This document shows positions 28,372-41,452 of a DNA stretch of 64,000 nucleotides, one piece after another. Source of the stretch: Paraspadella gotoi. Taxonomy: Eukaryota > Chaetognatha. The notes under the pieces are model-generated. The model had not been told where the DNA came from, did no database searches, and was given only the letters and a program-made list of their open reading frames with translations. The translations under genes and the position numbers were made by a program. Position 1 is the stretch's first letter, and each line of letters starts with the position of its first letter. The stretch spans positions 9,236,764 through 9,300,763 of the forward strand of contig CM119264.1 of assembly GCA_051294375.1 (NCBI GenBank). Direction: 5' to 3'.

Positions 28372-28595
28372 CACTTTTCTAAAATAATTATAACGAAGAA
28401 ACCAAATCCTTTCCTTACGTAAATATTTCAATGTTTCCGTTAATCAATTTTTTTCTTTCTCGTTTCCTTCATCCCTTTCATTTTTCTCTTCCTCCTCTTT
28501 TCGTTTCGTCGTCTCCTCACATCATCTCTCCACCTCCCCCCCTAGTTCACGGCCAATCTCCCCCCCCCCTCCGTCCCCCTTCACTAAAAGAATGT

Positions 28596-28695
28596 TCAAT
28601 CGGTGAAAAAAGCCCAGACGGCGGCGTTGCACGTGAAGGTTTTGCCGAAAAACGAAGCTTCCATGTAGTCGTCGAAGGCTTCGTAACACAAGGCC
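28596..28695 (-). CDS. Tctex1-domain protein, terminal coding exon
   Basis: On the minus strand TCGCAG precedes the exon and TGA ends it at 28596. The split codon AG|G gives Arg, followed by ALCYEAFDDYMEASFF and a tail ending AVWAFFTD, 32 codons plus stop. In the Tctex1 family the corresponding last strands read like SRCLWD...SF....LF.V..V.G.Y.. So the SRALCYEAFDD start, the aromatic GKTF stretch and the short aromatic C-terminus all fit, with Tyr-Glu replacing the usual Trp-Asp. This part of the domain makes the dimer and dynein intermediate-chain binding surface in known members. The exon follows 29173-29266 after a 477 bp intron. Confidence 0.85.
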
Positions 28696-28946
28696 CTGCG
28701 ACAGTGGATGGGGGGAGGAGGAAAAATTAGTCTGCTGAAAAATTACATCGCTTGGGACAAAAAGTGGGGATAAAAAGAATCAGGGAATACAGGGTGTCGA
28801 AAAAAAATTAGTTTCGATGTTTGCGGTGCGAGCGATAATAAGATTAAAACGATAAAGTTCGGCTTTCATAAATTATAATTTTCAAGGAAACAACAGAGCA
28901 TTTTTTATTGTTGACGAGCAGAAGATCTCAAAATTCGTCAACTTCA

Positions 28947-28981
<35 letters not shown>

Positions 28982-29163
28982 CTCTCCGTCAACTTTCTTT
29001 GTCATCACCTCATTTTTCGTCGCCATTAGATTCTCCTCGATGCTCATTTGTCATCGCAATGTTTTTATCGCGGTTACTTAGCCTCGTTTTTTCTCGGTTT
29101 ATGTTCGTCGTCGTCGTCGTCCTCGTTATCGGTGTCGTCGTCGTCGTCGTCGTCGTCGTCGTC
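28947..29163. repeat. (TCG)n tracts in the last intron
   Basis: GCC/TCG triplets at 28947-28981 and TCG runs at 29104-29163. The second run ends ten bases inside the intron from the splice donor at 29172. Confidence 0.9.
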
Positions 29164-29172
29164 CACCGTCAC

Positions 29173-29266
29173 CTGGAGGCGACGTGAATGGAGGTGGAGT
29201 TCTCCTCTGGATCCTGCTCCACCATCGTGACCTGCACCACGAACTTGTAACGAGGGCAAAACGTGC
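29173..29266 (-). CDS. Tctex1-domain protein, central coding exon
   Basis: On the minus strand a T-rich tract plus CAG (29267-29280) precedes the exon, and CCAG|GTGACG ends it. Read with the split codon T|GC it gives Cys, then TFCPRYKFVVQVTMVEQ, then acidic and serine residues and HVAS. The PRYKFVVQV strand is the hallmark of Tctex1-domain light chains (family pattern: R-Y-K-hydrophobic strand followed by GEQ or similar). The usual GEQRGEG turn is altered to VEQDPEEN, which is unusual but keeps the turn length. The exon is 94 nt, phase 1 in and phase 2 out, and joins both neighbours exactly. Confidence 0.92.
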
Positions 29267-29576
29267 CTGAAAAAAAAAAGTCGGCGCACGTGACAACTCT
29301 TTTTAACTCTCACTCTTATTTTTGATCCCTTTCCTCAGTTTTTACTTCCTTCCTTCCTTCGTCCCTTCGCTTTTTTTATCTTCCCTTGCTTTCCTTTCTT
29401 CCTTTTTTCCTCTCAACTTCCTTCACGTTTTTTTTCTGTTTTCTTTTCTTCCCACCTTTTTTTCTTTCTCTATTTCCTTTTCGACAGTTAATGAAAGGCA
29501 TCATTTCAATTTATATTTATATTTTTATCTTTCTCCATTTTCCACTTTACTTTCTCATTTTAATCGCGTCCCTAGT

Positions 29577-29581
<5 letters not shown>

Positions 29582-29621
<40 letters not shown>
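29582..29621. repeat. (CT)n microsatellite
   Basis: Pure CT, about 19 units, in the intron between the fourth and fifth exons. Confidence 0.95.
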
Positions 29622-29622
<1 letters not shown>

Positions 29623-29920
29623 AGAGTTCTCTCCCCACGAAATCTTGATCAACTTTCAATCTCGGTTTTTTTCTCCAACGAATAAAGAAAAAAAGTTTAG
29701 CCTAAAAAAGCTAATAACACCCCTTTTTTTTCAATGAAAATGAAAAAGGAAAAAAATAGTAAAGATTAAATTTTTCTCTTTTCTTTTTCGCGCCGAGATT
29801 AAGTTTTAAAAGTCACGTGACTCTGACTCAATCGTCGTTGAAGGGAACGAAATTGAAAGCAGACAAGTCAGTTATGAAATTGCGAACCAAGCCGAGCGAG
29901 CTTAGGAAAGGCGGGGAATA

Positions 29921-29923
<3 letters not shown>

Positions 29924-30004
<81 letters not shown>
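29924..30004. repeat. (GA)n microsatellite
   Basis: Pure GA, about 40 units, in the same intron. Confidence 0.95.
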
Positions 30005-30008
<4 letters not shown>

Positions 30009-30197
30009 TTAGACGAAAATTTATTATTTAATTTTCCTTTCCTCGGGATTAAGAAATCCTAAATGCTATCTCCTAAATCTTACTTTTTAATCTCGGTCCT
30101 TCAATTCCTTTGAGCCTGAAGATCCTCCGCCATTTTTACAACTCCCTGACCCCCTCGACCTTTCAAAACCCTGACCCTTCGATCCCCGAAAACTCAC

Positions 30198-30291
30198 AGA
30201 GGAGATCCTTGATCCTGTCGCGGATTTGCGCGGAGAGCAGCATCGTCATCGTCCGCGTCTTCAGCTGCTGATACTCGTGTTCGGCCAACTT
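30198..30291 (-). CDS. Tctex1-domain protein, helix-rich exon
   Basis: The minus strand has a pyrimidine tract and CGAG before the exon and the consensus donor CTCT|GTGAGT after it. It encodes KLAEHEYQQLKTRTMTM, then LLSAQIRDRIKDLL. This corresponds to the two amphipathic helices that precede the RYK strand in Tctex1 domains (pattern: ...L...Y......L...I...V..L). The 94-nt exon leaves one base that completes Cys with the next exon. The 5' boundary is uncertain: the AG at 30292-30293 gives a phase-0 start, yet the same frame remains open upstream and reads ILNE, matching the expected start of helix 1. The true exon may therefore begin about 12 bases earlier. Confidence 0.85.
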
Positions 30292-31087
30292 CTCGTTGAG
30301 GATTCGTGGAAATGAGAGAAGAGAGAAGATAGAAGAGTATTAATCGATAAAAAAAGCTTGGGTCGGTTCGGTTGATGAGGTTTAATTGCTAATAATTAAC
30401 AATGAACTTTTCATAGATTGATTTACAGATTAATAGATGAAATAGACTAGATTGATCGATTGATCGATGATTAGGATAACCTATCTTGTAAATACGACTT
30501 GAGAGTCCAGAGTGGAACCCTCAAGTCCGGTTCCATCCGGTAGGTCGTTGGTTTTTCTTTCTTCGGAGCGAACATGATGATCTTTTGTTTACTTTTTTTC
30601 GAATCGAAAATATAAATGAATAAAAAATAACCGCGAAATAAATGTAGTGTTATTTTTTATGGTGGAAAAGAAATGAAGAGAAGAATCTTGGGATCTTTTT
30701 AAAAAAAGTTAAAATATGAAACGAATTTGTACGAGCGAAATGCGGCGGCCGAGCGATATTATAAATAATTGTAACCGAAATTCATTTCTCTCATTTTTCT
30801 CTCTTTATTTACACGCGGCATCCTGTAGAAAAAGGTAAGTCTTGCGGCGTCAGCGCATTAAAAATAGACGGTGCATACTATGATATTGTTGAATGAAAAA
30901 GCTTGGGTAGACTATGAAAAGGCTATGAACGAAGATAGCAAAAGAGAAAAAAAAATAATGGAAATGAATGCATTTTTCGGTGAATGATCGTCGTTATATT
31001 CGAAGTACTATCGTCCCTTACGCCAACAAAATGTTTCCTTTTTGTGTCAGTATGTGCTTTGCTGTTTGCTTACAGTTCTTTTTGTCC

Positions 31088-31089
<2 letters not shown>

Positions 31090-31132
<43 letters not shown>

Positions 31133-31223
31133 TTTCTTTCTTTCTTTCTTTTCTTTCTTTTCTTTCTTTCTTCTTTCTCTTTTCTTTCTTTCTTTCTTTC
31201 TTTTATTCTTTTCTTCTTTTTTT

Positions 31224-31260
<37 letters not shown>

Positions 31261-31265
31261 TTTCT

Positions 31266-31297
<32 letters not shown>

Positions 31298-31316
31298 TTC
31301 TTTCTTTCTTTCTTTC
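31090..31316. repeat. (CTTT)n array with interruptions
   Basis: About 220 bases of CTTT units with CTT and T-run interruptions, in the large intron. Confidence 0.95.
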
Positions 31317-31439
31317 CGTATTTCCTTCTCACTTTCCCGCTTGTCGTCATTCTTTCCTTCCGCTCGACTTCAGGTGGCAATTTTCCTTCCTCCCGTTTCT
31401 CCGTCTGGCATCTTTATGTTGGATTCGATCGAGGATTCA

Positions 31440-32100
31440 TTTGGCAGATTTTGGATGAGGAGGAGAGTTAAATGGAGGAAGAAGAAGAGAACGGGAAGAG
31501 TGTAAAGGAGGAAGACAAAAAAGAGAGTGAAAATGAGAAAGTAGAAGGGGAGGAGTGTGAAAAGGAGGAAGAAAAAGAGGAGAAAAGAGTTAAAAGGAGA
31601 AGGTAGAAGAGAACGGGAAGAGTGTAAAGGAGGAAGACAAAAAGGAGAGAGAAAAGGATGAAGAAGAATGGGAGGAGTATGAAAATGAGGAAGAAAAAGA
31701 GGAGAAAAAGAGTTAAAAGGAGGAAGAAGAAGAGAACGGAAAGAGTGTAAAGGAGGAAGACAAAAAAGAGAGTGAAAGGGAGGAAGAAGAATGGGAGGAG
31801 TGTGAAATGGAGGAAGAAAAAGAGGAGAGAAAGAGCTAAAAGAAGGAAGAAGAAAATAACGGGAAGAGGGTAAAGGAGGAAGACAAAAAGGAGAGTGAAA
31901 AGGAGGAAGAAGAATGGAAGGAGTGTGAAAAGGAGGAAGAAAAAGAGGAGAAAAAGAGTTAAAAGGAGGAAGAAAAAGAGAACGGGAAGAGTGTAAAGGA
32001 GGAAGACTAAAAGGAGAGTGAAAAGATGGAAGAAGAAGGGGAGGAGCGTGAAAAGGAGGAAGAAAAAGAAGGGATGATTGTTAAAAAGGAGAAAAAGGAG
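31440..32100 (+). repeat. ~122-bp purine-rich minisatellite, about 5 copies
   Basis: The marker GAACGGGAAGAGTGTAAAGG (or close variants) recurs near 31488, 31610, 31733, 31856 and 31979, a spacing of 122-123. Each unit is A/G-rich with GAGGAAGA submotifs. Confidence 0.85.
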
Positions 32101-32369
32101 GTGGGAAATGGGAAAGTGAAAGAAGAAGGAAAAAATCTAGGAATGAGAAAGACGAGGAGCGGTAAAGTGAAGGAACGGAAAACCAAGTTTGGTGAATAAG
32201 AAGGGATAGAGATTACGTGGGGGAGTGAAGTAATTATAAGAAGAGAAAAATAGGCGGGGGTCCTGGGGAAACATCGTGGTAGTAAGAGATTTAAGCGAGG
32301 GCATAGTGCGGAGCAAGGAGAAGCTTGAGGGAAAGAAAGTCTACAAGAGTGAAAAGTGATTCGGTTGAA

Positions 32370-32430
32370 GAGAAGGAGAATGAGAGGAAGAGGAAGAGGA
32401 AGAAGAAGAGGAAGAAGAAGAGGAAGAGAT
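32370..32430. repeat. (GAAGAG)n-type purine repeat
   Basis: Short hexamer-like AGGAAG/AAGAAG array. Confidence 0.8.
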
Positions 32431-32689
32431 CCGTCGATCTTCATCCCATTAACGGTCGTCTTCTGCAGGCGAGGATTTTAATTGATGATTTCTGGTAAAA
32501 TTAACCAAGCTTAATCCGCTTGCTATTTGATAGACTTTCATGGCGATGTTTTTCCGTTACAATCACATCGTTTCTAATTTTTTTTTTTTGCGTTTCTGTT
32601 TGGATTTTTTTTTTGTTTTTTTTTATTTCATTTTCCCTTTTTTTATGTACTAATTGGTCTATCAGATCCATCTACTGGTCCATTTCCTA

Positions 32690-32726
32690 CGATGGTGTGA
32701 TGGTGTGATGGTGTGATGGTGTGAGG
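32690..32726. repeat. 9-bp tandem repeat
   Basis: GATGGTGTG repeated about four times. Confidence 0.9.
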
Positions 32727-33226
32727 TTGAATAGAAAGAACGTGAAAGAGAGGCTTTTTAAAAGAATGTACCCTCAAAAAATTGACCTTTGTTGTTATTC
32801 CTATTTTATTAAAAAACCGCCACTCAATATATTTCTATGCGTTACTTACTATTCCTTAAAATATAGATTTGGTTTGGTACAATGTATAATTAATATTTTT
32901 TAAGTCCACAACATTTTACCCAAGTTCTCACCCCGAGAGAAATAAAAAGAACAAGAAAACATTAAAACAAAAAAACTTTTTAAAAAAATGGCCTCAGAAC
33001 CGAAGGGGAAAAAACAGAATATAAAAAAAGAGAGGAAAGAAAAAAAAGGGAAATACGGTGTTGATGTCCGGCTCTCTCTGCTTCTCTGCTTTTCTGCAAT
33101 TGCTGAGTTACGACGATATGTCCCCCTTGAGGCTTGAAACTTGAGGGTTGGACGGACAGGAGGGGATGAATGGATTGAAGAGATTGTAGGGTGGATGGAA
33201 AGGATATTAAAAGGGACAAGGGGATG

Positions 33227-33232
<6 letters not shown>

Positions 33233-33312
<80 letters not shown>
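33233..33312. repeat. (GA)n microsatellite
   Basis: Pure GA, about 40 units. Confidence 0.98.
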
Positions 33313-33316
<4 letters not shown>

Positions 33317-33644
33317 ATGGAAGGGGATTGGATGGAACCGAGGAGATGAGGACTACAAAGAATAGAAGAAAAGAGTGGAAACAGAGATGGAGGAGAAGTG
33401 GTTCTGGGGGGGAAGTAAGAATGATGCCAGATTGAATGGAGAAATACTATATAGAAGAGGAATTTAGGATTAGGTAGTAGGGAAGGAAATTACTTGAGAT
33501 TCTTCTAATTTTTGTGAGTCCTTTGTGAGACCTTTGCTTTGCTTTAGTTTTAGCTTTCCCAGGTTTTTTATTTCATGGTGGATAAAACGTCTTTTTTCAA
33601 CGCCCACAAGACGATTTAGTGGTTAATTTGATTAAAATCAATTT

Positions 33645-33845
33645 ATGAAATTGGTACAACCAATATAAAAATTATCAATTCATTTAATAAATAAGCTATC
33701 CTGCCCATGACTTTGGATAGGCTTTGGTGGTTTAAGGCCTCCATCACTCTAACAAGATATTGACATAGCAGCATTATGTAATTAGCAGGTAGCCTGTTTA
33801 TTGCATTAATAAATTATTTACATATTAGTTGTACCGATTTTATAT
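33645..33845. mobile_element. ~195-bp MITE-like element
   Basis: The ends are imperfect inverted repeats of about 25-40 bp, both beginning around GGTACAAC: 33652-33675 and the reverse complement of 33811-33836. A second, partial copy of the left half occurs at 37462-37550, so the sequence is dispersed. It is too short to code. Confidence 0.7.
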
Positions 33846-35494
33846 TGGGGTTTGATCACCTCTTGAAACCACCTACTTTTGTATAAAATACGCGAGCGCC
33901 TTATCGAAAAAAACAAAAAGTAGATGGAAAGAGAAAAACAAATGAGTTCCTTTTTTCTATTTGAAAACCTCTCACCGGAAAAAATTCAGAGAGAGAGAAA
34001 TAAAAAAAAAGTAATTAGCGTATTTGTTAACAAACAACTCGAGAAAGGGAAATTCACAATTAAGGAAAAAAGGTAAAAATTGAAAAAAACAAAAAAAATA
34101 AAAATAAACAAAAATATTCAAAAACAATTAAAAGAAGAACAAAACAAAAAGGTTTCTTCCTGTGCCTAATCAATCTCGTTCAAGATTCGATTAAATTCTT
34201 CCGGGAAATCCTTTATTTATTCTTTGTTTGTTTGTTTTCATTCAAATCGGGCGTTTATGCGACGGCGACGACGACGAAGAAGGCGACGACAACGACGGCG
34301 CTGAGATGCTAATGGGATATTTGTTGCTTCTCGATCGTCGACCCGTGTTGGCAGAAGGAGGAGAGGCGAAAAGAGGAAATCTTCTTAAAGCATTAAGGCT
34401 TCCGTTTTTAGTTCTTCTTTCCTGGATGTGGGTGGCCTCTGTGGAGAGAGCTCTTTTCATTGTTTGAACATTTTTATCTAGATTTGCATAGCTAGTTTGC
34501 ATTTAAATAAGATCTGGATAGCATCTTTTTCGTTTGTTTGTTATTTTGTCTGTAGATTTTTTGCTGCGTCGTTTAATATTTCCAATTTCTTTTCTTCTCT
34601 TTGGTGAATTTAATAGGTCTGTCGAGATCTTTAATTTTTAATCATTTTAATTAGTTTCTATTCTCGGTTTTTCTGATTTGATGTCAGTGGTCGGACGTTT
34701 ATGTCCAAAAATTTGGTAAGTTTCGGAGTAAAACGTCGAATTGATTATTTCTTGGGTGACTCAACATTTGGGTTTTTTTAGGCCGTTTTCTGGGCTGCCT
34801 CCGTCGTCTCCGTGAACTTCCACTTGTGTAGCGTTTCTATCCTCGCGTAAAAAGTGATAATATTTTTCCCCGGAAAAAAAAGTCGCAACGTTTTATAAAT
34901 CACCACTCTCTGTCCCCCCTCTACCCCCCCCCTCTATCGCGAGCCATTATCGCAGCCGCGACAACTTAATTTTATGTCTCGCTAATAAAATGAGAAAAAA
35001 AAAAAGCCGACTGTTACAAGTTAATGCTATTTCCTCATCAGAAGCCGACCATAACGAAGGCGAGTGGGGCTGCTGGGTGGGATGACCGAAAAAAAGGCGG
35101 CTTCATTAACTTTATGAAGTAAGTCGACCGAAAAATTGACGACATTAAGAATATTAAGTTCATAAATATTATGATCCATCGTCGGAATTATGGGACGTTT
35201 AACGTTTCGGGGAGAATCGTCGCAAGAAAAGAATATCACGAGGCTCCCGGTTGTGTTCTCTTTTGTATTTTCTGTTTTTGAATGTTATTGATTAAATTAT
35301 ATTTTAATAATTTTACTCTTTTTAAAAATAACGCTACCATTAAAATCGCGACTTGTCTTGAAGAAAACCCTCTTGCCCCGCAAAACCACTTCTCCCAGAA
35401 AAAGATTCATGACGACAGTTTCGGTCGGGCGAATCAGCGTCGCCGGCGCGTGACCGTCGCCCGATGGACCAAAGGCACTATCCTTTGTCTTTTC

Positions 35495-35535
35495 TACTCT
35501 CTCTGTCTCTCTCTGTCTCTCTCTGTCTCTCTCTG

Positions 35536-35574
<39 letters not shown>

Positions 35575-35680
35575 TGTTCCGTCGTTTCTTATCCTCTTTC
35601 CTGTCCGTCACACTTTATCTCTTTGGTCGTTTTTTTTTCTTGAATTTGATGTGTAATGGAAGAATAAAAATATTCTCTCT

Positions 35681-35715
<35 letters not shown>
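35495..35715. repeat. (CT)n arrays with CTGT interruptions
   Basis: Regular CTCTCTGT units at 35500-35545, then pure CT, then a second CT block at 35672-35715. Confidence 0.9.
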
Positions 35716-37461
35716 CCCCATCCTTTCCTTTCCTCTCCTCGTCATTCTCTCTTCTTATATTTCTACTCATGTTGAGTCATGGGATTTTCACGTGAAATTT
35801 TCCACAAAAAAAAAACTCTTCTCTCCCCAAAAATACGAGAGAAAGGGGCGCGTCTTTATGCGCGAGTATTTTCTGATTCGAAGCCACGACTTTTCGGCGT
35901 GAATCTTTCCAGATATTTTTTTGTCGGAATGTTTTTTTTTCTCCCTCGTCTCTGTCGCGCCGCGTTGCGCATTGTGGTCCCTCGTTGACGTCGAAACTCT
36001 GAGAATTGAGAAAGTTTCTTCATAACCGAACTCGTGTTTGCTGTTTTCTCTGGATTTCAGATTACAGATGGAGATGTTCCCTTTCATCCCCGACTACGTA
36101 CACATCGAATTCGCCATCGATTCTCATCCTCAGAAATCTCTTTGTCTCAAGTATCGTTGTATTTACGTCTCCGGCATCTTCCGTTTAACTCGACTCTGTA
36201 TCGATATGAATCTGTTTTCAATCTCTCTCTCTCTCTCTGTTTGTATTCAGACGATTTTCATTAGTCCCAACGTTTCCATCGGGGATTCTTTCTTCTTCTA
36301 ATCTCCTCTCAGTCAGCGTTTTGAATTCAAGAGCTTCTTCTTTTAGACCGAATTATTTCCTTTTTTTTCGGATTCCTTTTTTTTTTATTTTCTCCTTCGC
36401 ATCATATTTTCCTTCATCTCCGGGCTGTTTTTATCTTTCTCTTTTTTTTTTACGGTTAACTTTTTGTCCCATTTTCATTATTTTCTTTTGCTTGGTTCAT
36501 TATCGTTTTCTCTTCCTCCAAACGATAATCCTCCAAAATCCAATTTGCTAATTTATGTCGTTCTCGAAGAGAGACCAATCTTACTAACATCACTGTTGGT
36601 AAACTTTTGATACAACTTTAATGATGTGAGGTGAGAAATTTCAATTTTCTCGGCTTCTAAAATAGAATAAAAAAAATTATTACTTTTTTCGCCTAATCTT
36701 TATAAAGGCAAAACCGTTGTTGTATTCTTTTTTTTGGCCTAATCTTTAAAAAGACAAACATTTTCTCGTCATTTTCGTCGATCGATAGACGGAAGCCGCT
36801 CTTGTTCTAAGTTTTTTAATCTTGTATTTCCTAAATGTATCGACGGCTTCTCTATTATCAAAGAGAGGGTGACATCGCCAAACAAGCGGAAAACACTTTT
36901 CTCTCTCTTTCTTTCCCTCTCTTTTCTCTTACTCGCTTACTCCCTTACCCTACCTTCCATCAATAACATTCGATATTATCTCGTAAATTATACCTTTGGT
37001 TAATGATTCAGGTCAATCCTCGGTTTTCATTTCCTCAGTTTTATCATCGTCATCCATCATAACATTGGGTCTCTTCATTTTCGGGTTCGGCATCCGTCAT
37101 ATCATCTCTTCTTTTCTTTTTCTGTCTCATTTCTCTCCTCTTTACTCCCGGAGCCGCTTTACCTCTTCGTCTTTCTTCGTCCACTTCTTTTTTTTCTTTT
37201 CTGAGATTCGGCAGTCTCAATTTTCTAGAAATACAGTTCGGGTCGTTGTGTCGGACAGGTGCACGGCGTGTAATAAGTTGGGATAGTCAGTTATCAAACA
37301 GATGGAATCTTATGTGGAAGTATTTGAGATGATAAAAGTTTTCTTATCTCGAATTTTAAGGCAACGAAAAAGAAATGTACAAGTGGAAATATTTAAACAT
37401 AATATTCTAACCAATTTTATACAGGATCCTTCACATTTCATTTAAGAAATATTTTGAATAT

Positions 37462-37550
37462 GAAATTGGTACAATCAATACAAAATTTATCTATTCAGTC
37501 AATAAAGCTATCTTGCCCCTGACTTTGGACAGGCTATGGTGGTTCAAAAT
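37462..37550 (+). mobile_element. partial copy of the 33645 MITE-like element
   Basis: Shares GAAATTGGTACAA and a following ~75 bp (AATAAAGCTATC, TGACTTTGGA, TGGTGGTT) with 33648-33735 in the same orientation. The right half is absent. Confidence 0.7.
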
Positions 37551-37967
37551 ATAAATTATAAGTAAATGAGATAAAGAAAAGCAAAACGTACAGAAGATGG
37601 TTGAAGAAACGTTTTTCAAGCGGCCATCTCTCTCTCTTAGTCTCAAGATCAATTACTTCGTCCCAATTTCATAGACAATTTGCATGATTGTCTTCTTTTC
37701 ATGTACATCTGCTACATTATTGTTCTCTTTCTCTCTTTGACTCTTTCTGCCCCTCTCTCTTGCTGCCTCTCTCTGTCTCCCTCTCTCTTTCCCTCTCTCT
37801 CTCGATTTCTCTTCTAGTTTTCCTTTTTTTCCCCTTATATTTTTTGTCGTCACCGCCCTGAGTCCAAGGAAAGGAGAGAGTTTAGGTCAAAATATTTGGG
37901 ATCACCTCTGAGAATCTGAAAACTCAGGGGGAATTTCGCCAAAACAAAAATCTCCGCCGCTTTGTCC

Positions 37968-38094
<127 letters not shown>

Positions 38095-38438
38095 AAGAAA
38101 GGGGGAAGGGTTGATAGAAATCGATTACTGGTATTTTTTGTAAGCTCAATTAAAACTGTTTCTTCATAATTTTGTTTTTTATATTTATGTTGTGGTTTTG
38201 GGTTGTGAATTGTGTGACCCCAATTTGTTTTCCCCTCGTTCCGATTTAGTCCCCATAATGGTGACGGAGTTCCACTGTGAAAAGGACGGTCGCCAAGCAG
38301 GAGGAGGACAATGAGGGAAATGCGAACTTTCATTGTCGGGGAAACACGATATTCAAGCAGCTGAACAGGAGGCGGTAGACCAAATATTTCTATGGTGACG
38401 ATGAAAAAGTAGACGCCATTTCTCAATGGAAGAGAGAA

Positions 38439-38439
38439 A

Positions 38440-38502
<63 letters not shown>
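38439..38502. repeat. (GA)n microsatellite
   Basis: Pure GA, about 32 units. Confidence 0.95.
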
Positions 38503-38505
<3 letters not shown>

Positions 38506-38721
38506 CAAGAGCCTGACCGGAAATGGGGCGGTGAGAAAGGGCAGAGAAATGAAACGCGGGAAATTGTCTTCTGAGAGCAGAGAATGGCGCGAAAGTGGCG
38601 CCGAATGGCGTAGGGTCAAATTTCGTTTGATGGCGCCGAACGACCCTTTCCTTTTTTCCTTCTGCTCTTTGAGCTCTCTCTCTCTGCATCGATGTCTCAC
38701 TTTCTGTCTATCGGTCTGTCA

Positions 38722-38722
38722 G

Positions 38723-38768
<46 letters not shown>

Positions 38769-38769
38769 G
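38722..38769. repeat. (CT)n joined to (CA)n
   Basis: CT units pass directly into about ten CA units. Confidence 0.95.
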
Positions 38770-39253
38770 CAGTTATTCCCGCCTTTCTTTCATTTCCTCG
38801 TAACGAGCGCTTCCTCCATTCAACGCTTCACTTTTCGGTCTTTCTTTATTTTCTCTCGACCTCCAAACCGAGTCACAGCGCCATCTTTCTTCACTCAGTT
38901 TTTAGATTTAACTGTCAACTCAGTCTCCACGGATGTTGGTTTTTCGTTTACCCCGGATTCTCTTTCGTGTGGATTGTGATTTTACGTCTCCATCAAGTCG
39001 TGACTCGTGACATCTGTTTAAAATAAGGTATTTGGGGACTTTCATCATATGCGTCTTTTACAAGTTATTTTTTAAAGTATTTTGAAATTATTAGAAATAG
39101 TAAAAAATTGTATTCTATAAACACAAACTATTTATATCATTGTCGTTGTTTATGCCATTGTCATTCTCCTTTTTTTCTTCTTAATATTTTTTTTTCGGTC
39201 GCCTTTTTTTCGTTGATCTTTTCCGAACTCATTTTCGTTCTATATTTTCCGCA

Positions 39254-39357
<104 letters not shown>

Positions 39358-40493
39358 AACCTCTCTTTCCCTCGTCTTTCCGTTTTTTCTCTTTAATTTC
39401 TTTTCGACTCATTTCTTCGACCTGCGAAGTTTTCCTTCTCACGGACGGAACCATTCAGCCTTGTTGTCTCTCTCTCTCTTTCTTTTTTGCAGTCTGTTCT
39501 ATTTCTTCTATCTTTGTTTTTTATGTATATATTTTGAAACTACATAGTTTACTTTCATTTCTTGAATTCCTTTTTTCTCCCGTCGAAATAATTTTCTCGA
39601 TTGAAACTCATCATATCTTCTTTCACTCTCCCAACTTCCATTTTCTTTCTCAGCTTCTACTTTCCAAATAATATCTTCCTTCCTGTCCTTTCCTCCTTTT
39701 CTTTTCTCTCTTATTTACATCACACACCTACGCGCGCCCGCACGCAGTCCGAGACTCACGAAAGGCTCTCCCCGGTTCTAGTCAATCGAATGGTTTTTTT
39801 CCGGACATTCGCCCTCGTGACCATTAGCTCTAAATCGCCCTTCCTCTTCCTCCTCCTCCTCCTCCTCCTCCTCCTCTTTCCCCTTTTTCTCCCTCCAACC
39901 AATCGCACGGCCGTTTTACTGTAAGCGGTTCTCAACTACGCGCGAATGGAATTAATCGCCGTCGTCAAGGGAAAACCGTAACAAACCGTTACAACTGTAA
40001 TAACTGTTGTTTTGCCGGAAAGTGGATGCGAGCAAATTCAAGCTGAGAGGACAACGACCGCGGGCTTCAGGAAAATGGCTCGTTAGACATTCGAAGTCGC
40101 GAATTTGCGCCGAATGAGTTAGACTTTTGTTGTGTAACGGAACGATGCAGTATGTCATCAAATTAAATGATTAATTAAAATATTTGAAAAAAAAAACATT
40201 TCGTATTATTAAAGAAAGTATTTAGGAGTATATTAAATAATTCTGAAGAGAATTAAAGAATATTGAAGGACATTAAATGAGCTTCATCGTTCTTTTTTTT
40301 TCGCGCCTCTCATCTTACTTTTTTTTAATTCTTACTTTCATAGGCAAAATTGATTTACTCGCAAAACGTTAAACTGTCGGAAAAGTAAAACGAAAGATTT
40401 ATTAATGGACTCATAGCTCTCTAATTTTTTTTATATCGCCTCTTATTGCTAACCTACGTGAAAAACGAATTCAATTCATAAATTTTTCTCCCA

Positions 40494-40494
<1 letters not shown>

Positions 40495-40570
<76 letters not shown>
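40495..40570. repeat. (CT)n microsatellite with T7 interruption
   Basis: Two CT blocks split by a run of T near 40530. Confidence 0.95.
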
Positions 40571-40573
<3 letters not shown>

Positions 40574-41330
40574 CTCAATCTCACTGTCTCATTCCCTCTT
40601 CCCATTCGCGCTTCCTCTTTTACCCCCGCTGCCATTGTCTCTTTCTATCTTTCCTCCCACAGCGGTGTCACTCGGTATCACTTGAATAATCACAATTTTT
40701 TGTCATGTTCACATTCTGTTTTGGGCCCTCGGTCGGAGCCAGACGCCTCGTTTCAGTCTAGTTGGTAGCCAGGGTGGTGGAGGAGAATGAGGAGGAGGAG
40801 AAAAATAAGAAAAGGAAGTTAAAAAAAATGAGGACCGGGGGAGAAAAAAGAAAAAAAAGGTGAGTCGCTTTGACAAATTACAGGGGGTGAAATTAAAAGT
40901 GCAATCGAGCTTCCGGCTAAACTTCGATTAAGAATTTCCGACGCTTTTTTTTTTAATTTCGTAATTAAACAACAATGAAAATTCAATGAGAGGAAAAGAC
41001 GCGCGTGCGCGATAGCTCTCGAGAGCAACGGAGCGAGCACGTTTCTCGACCTCAGACCGTGCAGTGCGGTGCAGTACCGTGCAGTGCCGAACAGACGTTC
41101 AGCGCCGATCTCTCCGCTTTTGTCAAGTGTCATGTAAAATTCAAAACCACCTGTCGGGAGTAGAATTTTTCTTTTCTGAGCCAAATTCGATAATTCGTAG
41201 TATAATAATCGATGTGAAGTTGTATTCACTTAGATACGGTATCGTCTATGGTGTAGGCACTGCCTACTAGGCAGGTAACTTGAATTGTCCCGCGACAATG
41301 TCAAATTGATATAAGCTTGATGACATTTTC

Positions 41331-41331
41331 G

Positions 41332-41426
<95 letters not shown>

Positions 41427-41452
41427 AGAAAAGAAAAGAAAAGAAAAGAAAA
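41331..41452. repeat. (GAAA)n then (GAAAA)n
   Basis: About 24 GAAA units followed by four five-base units. Confidence 0.95.

Noticed and set aside
36045-36300. Plus-strand frame after a GATTTCAG acceptor-like site
   Set aside because: Three frames are open, no donor and no recognisable motif.
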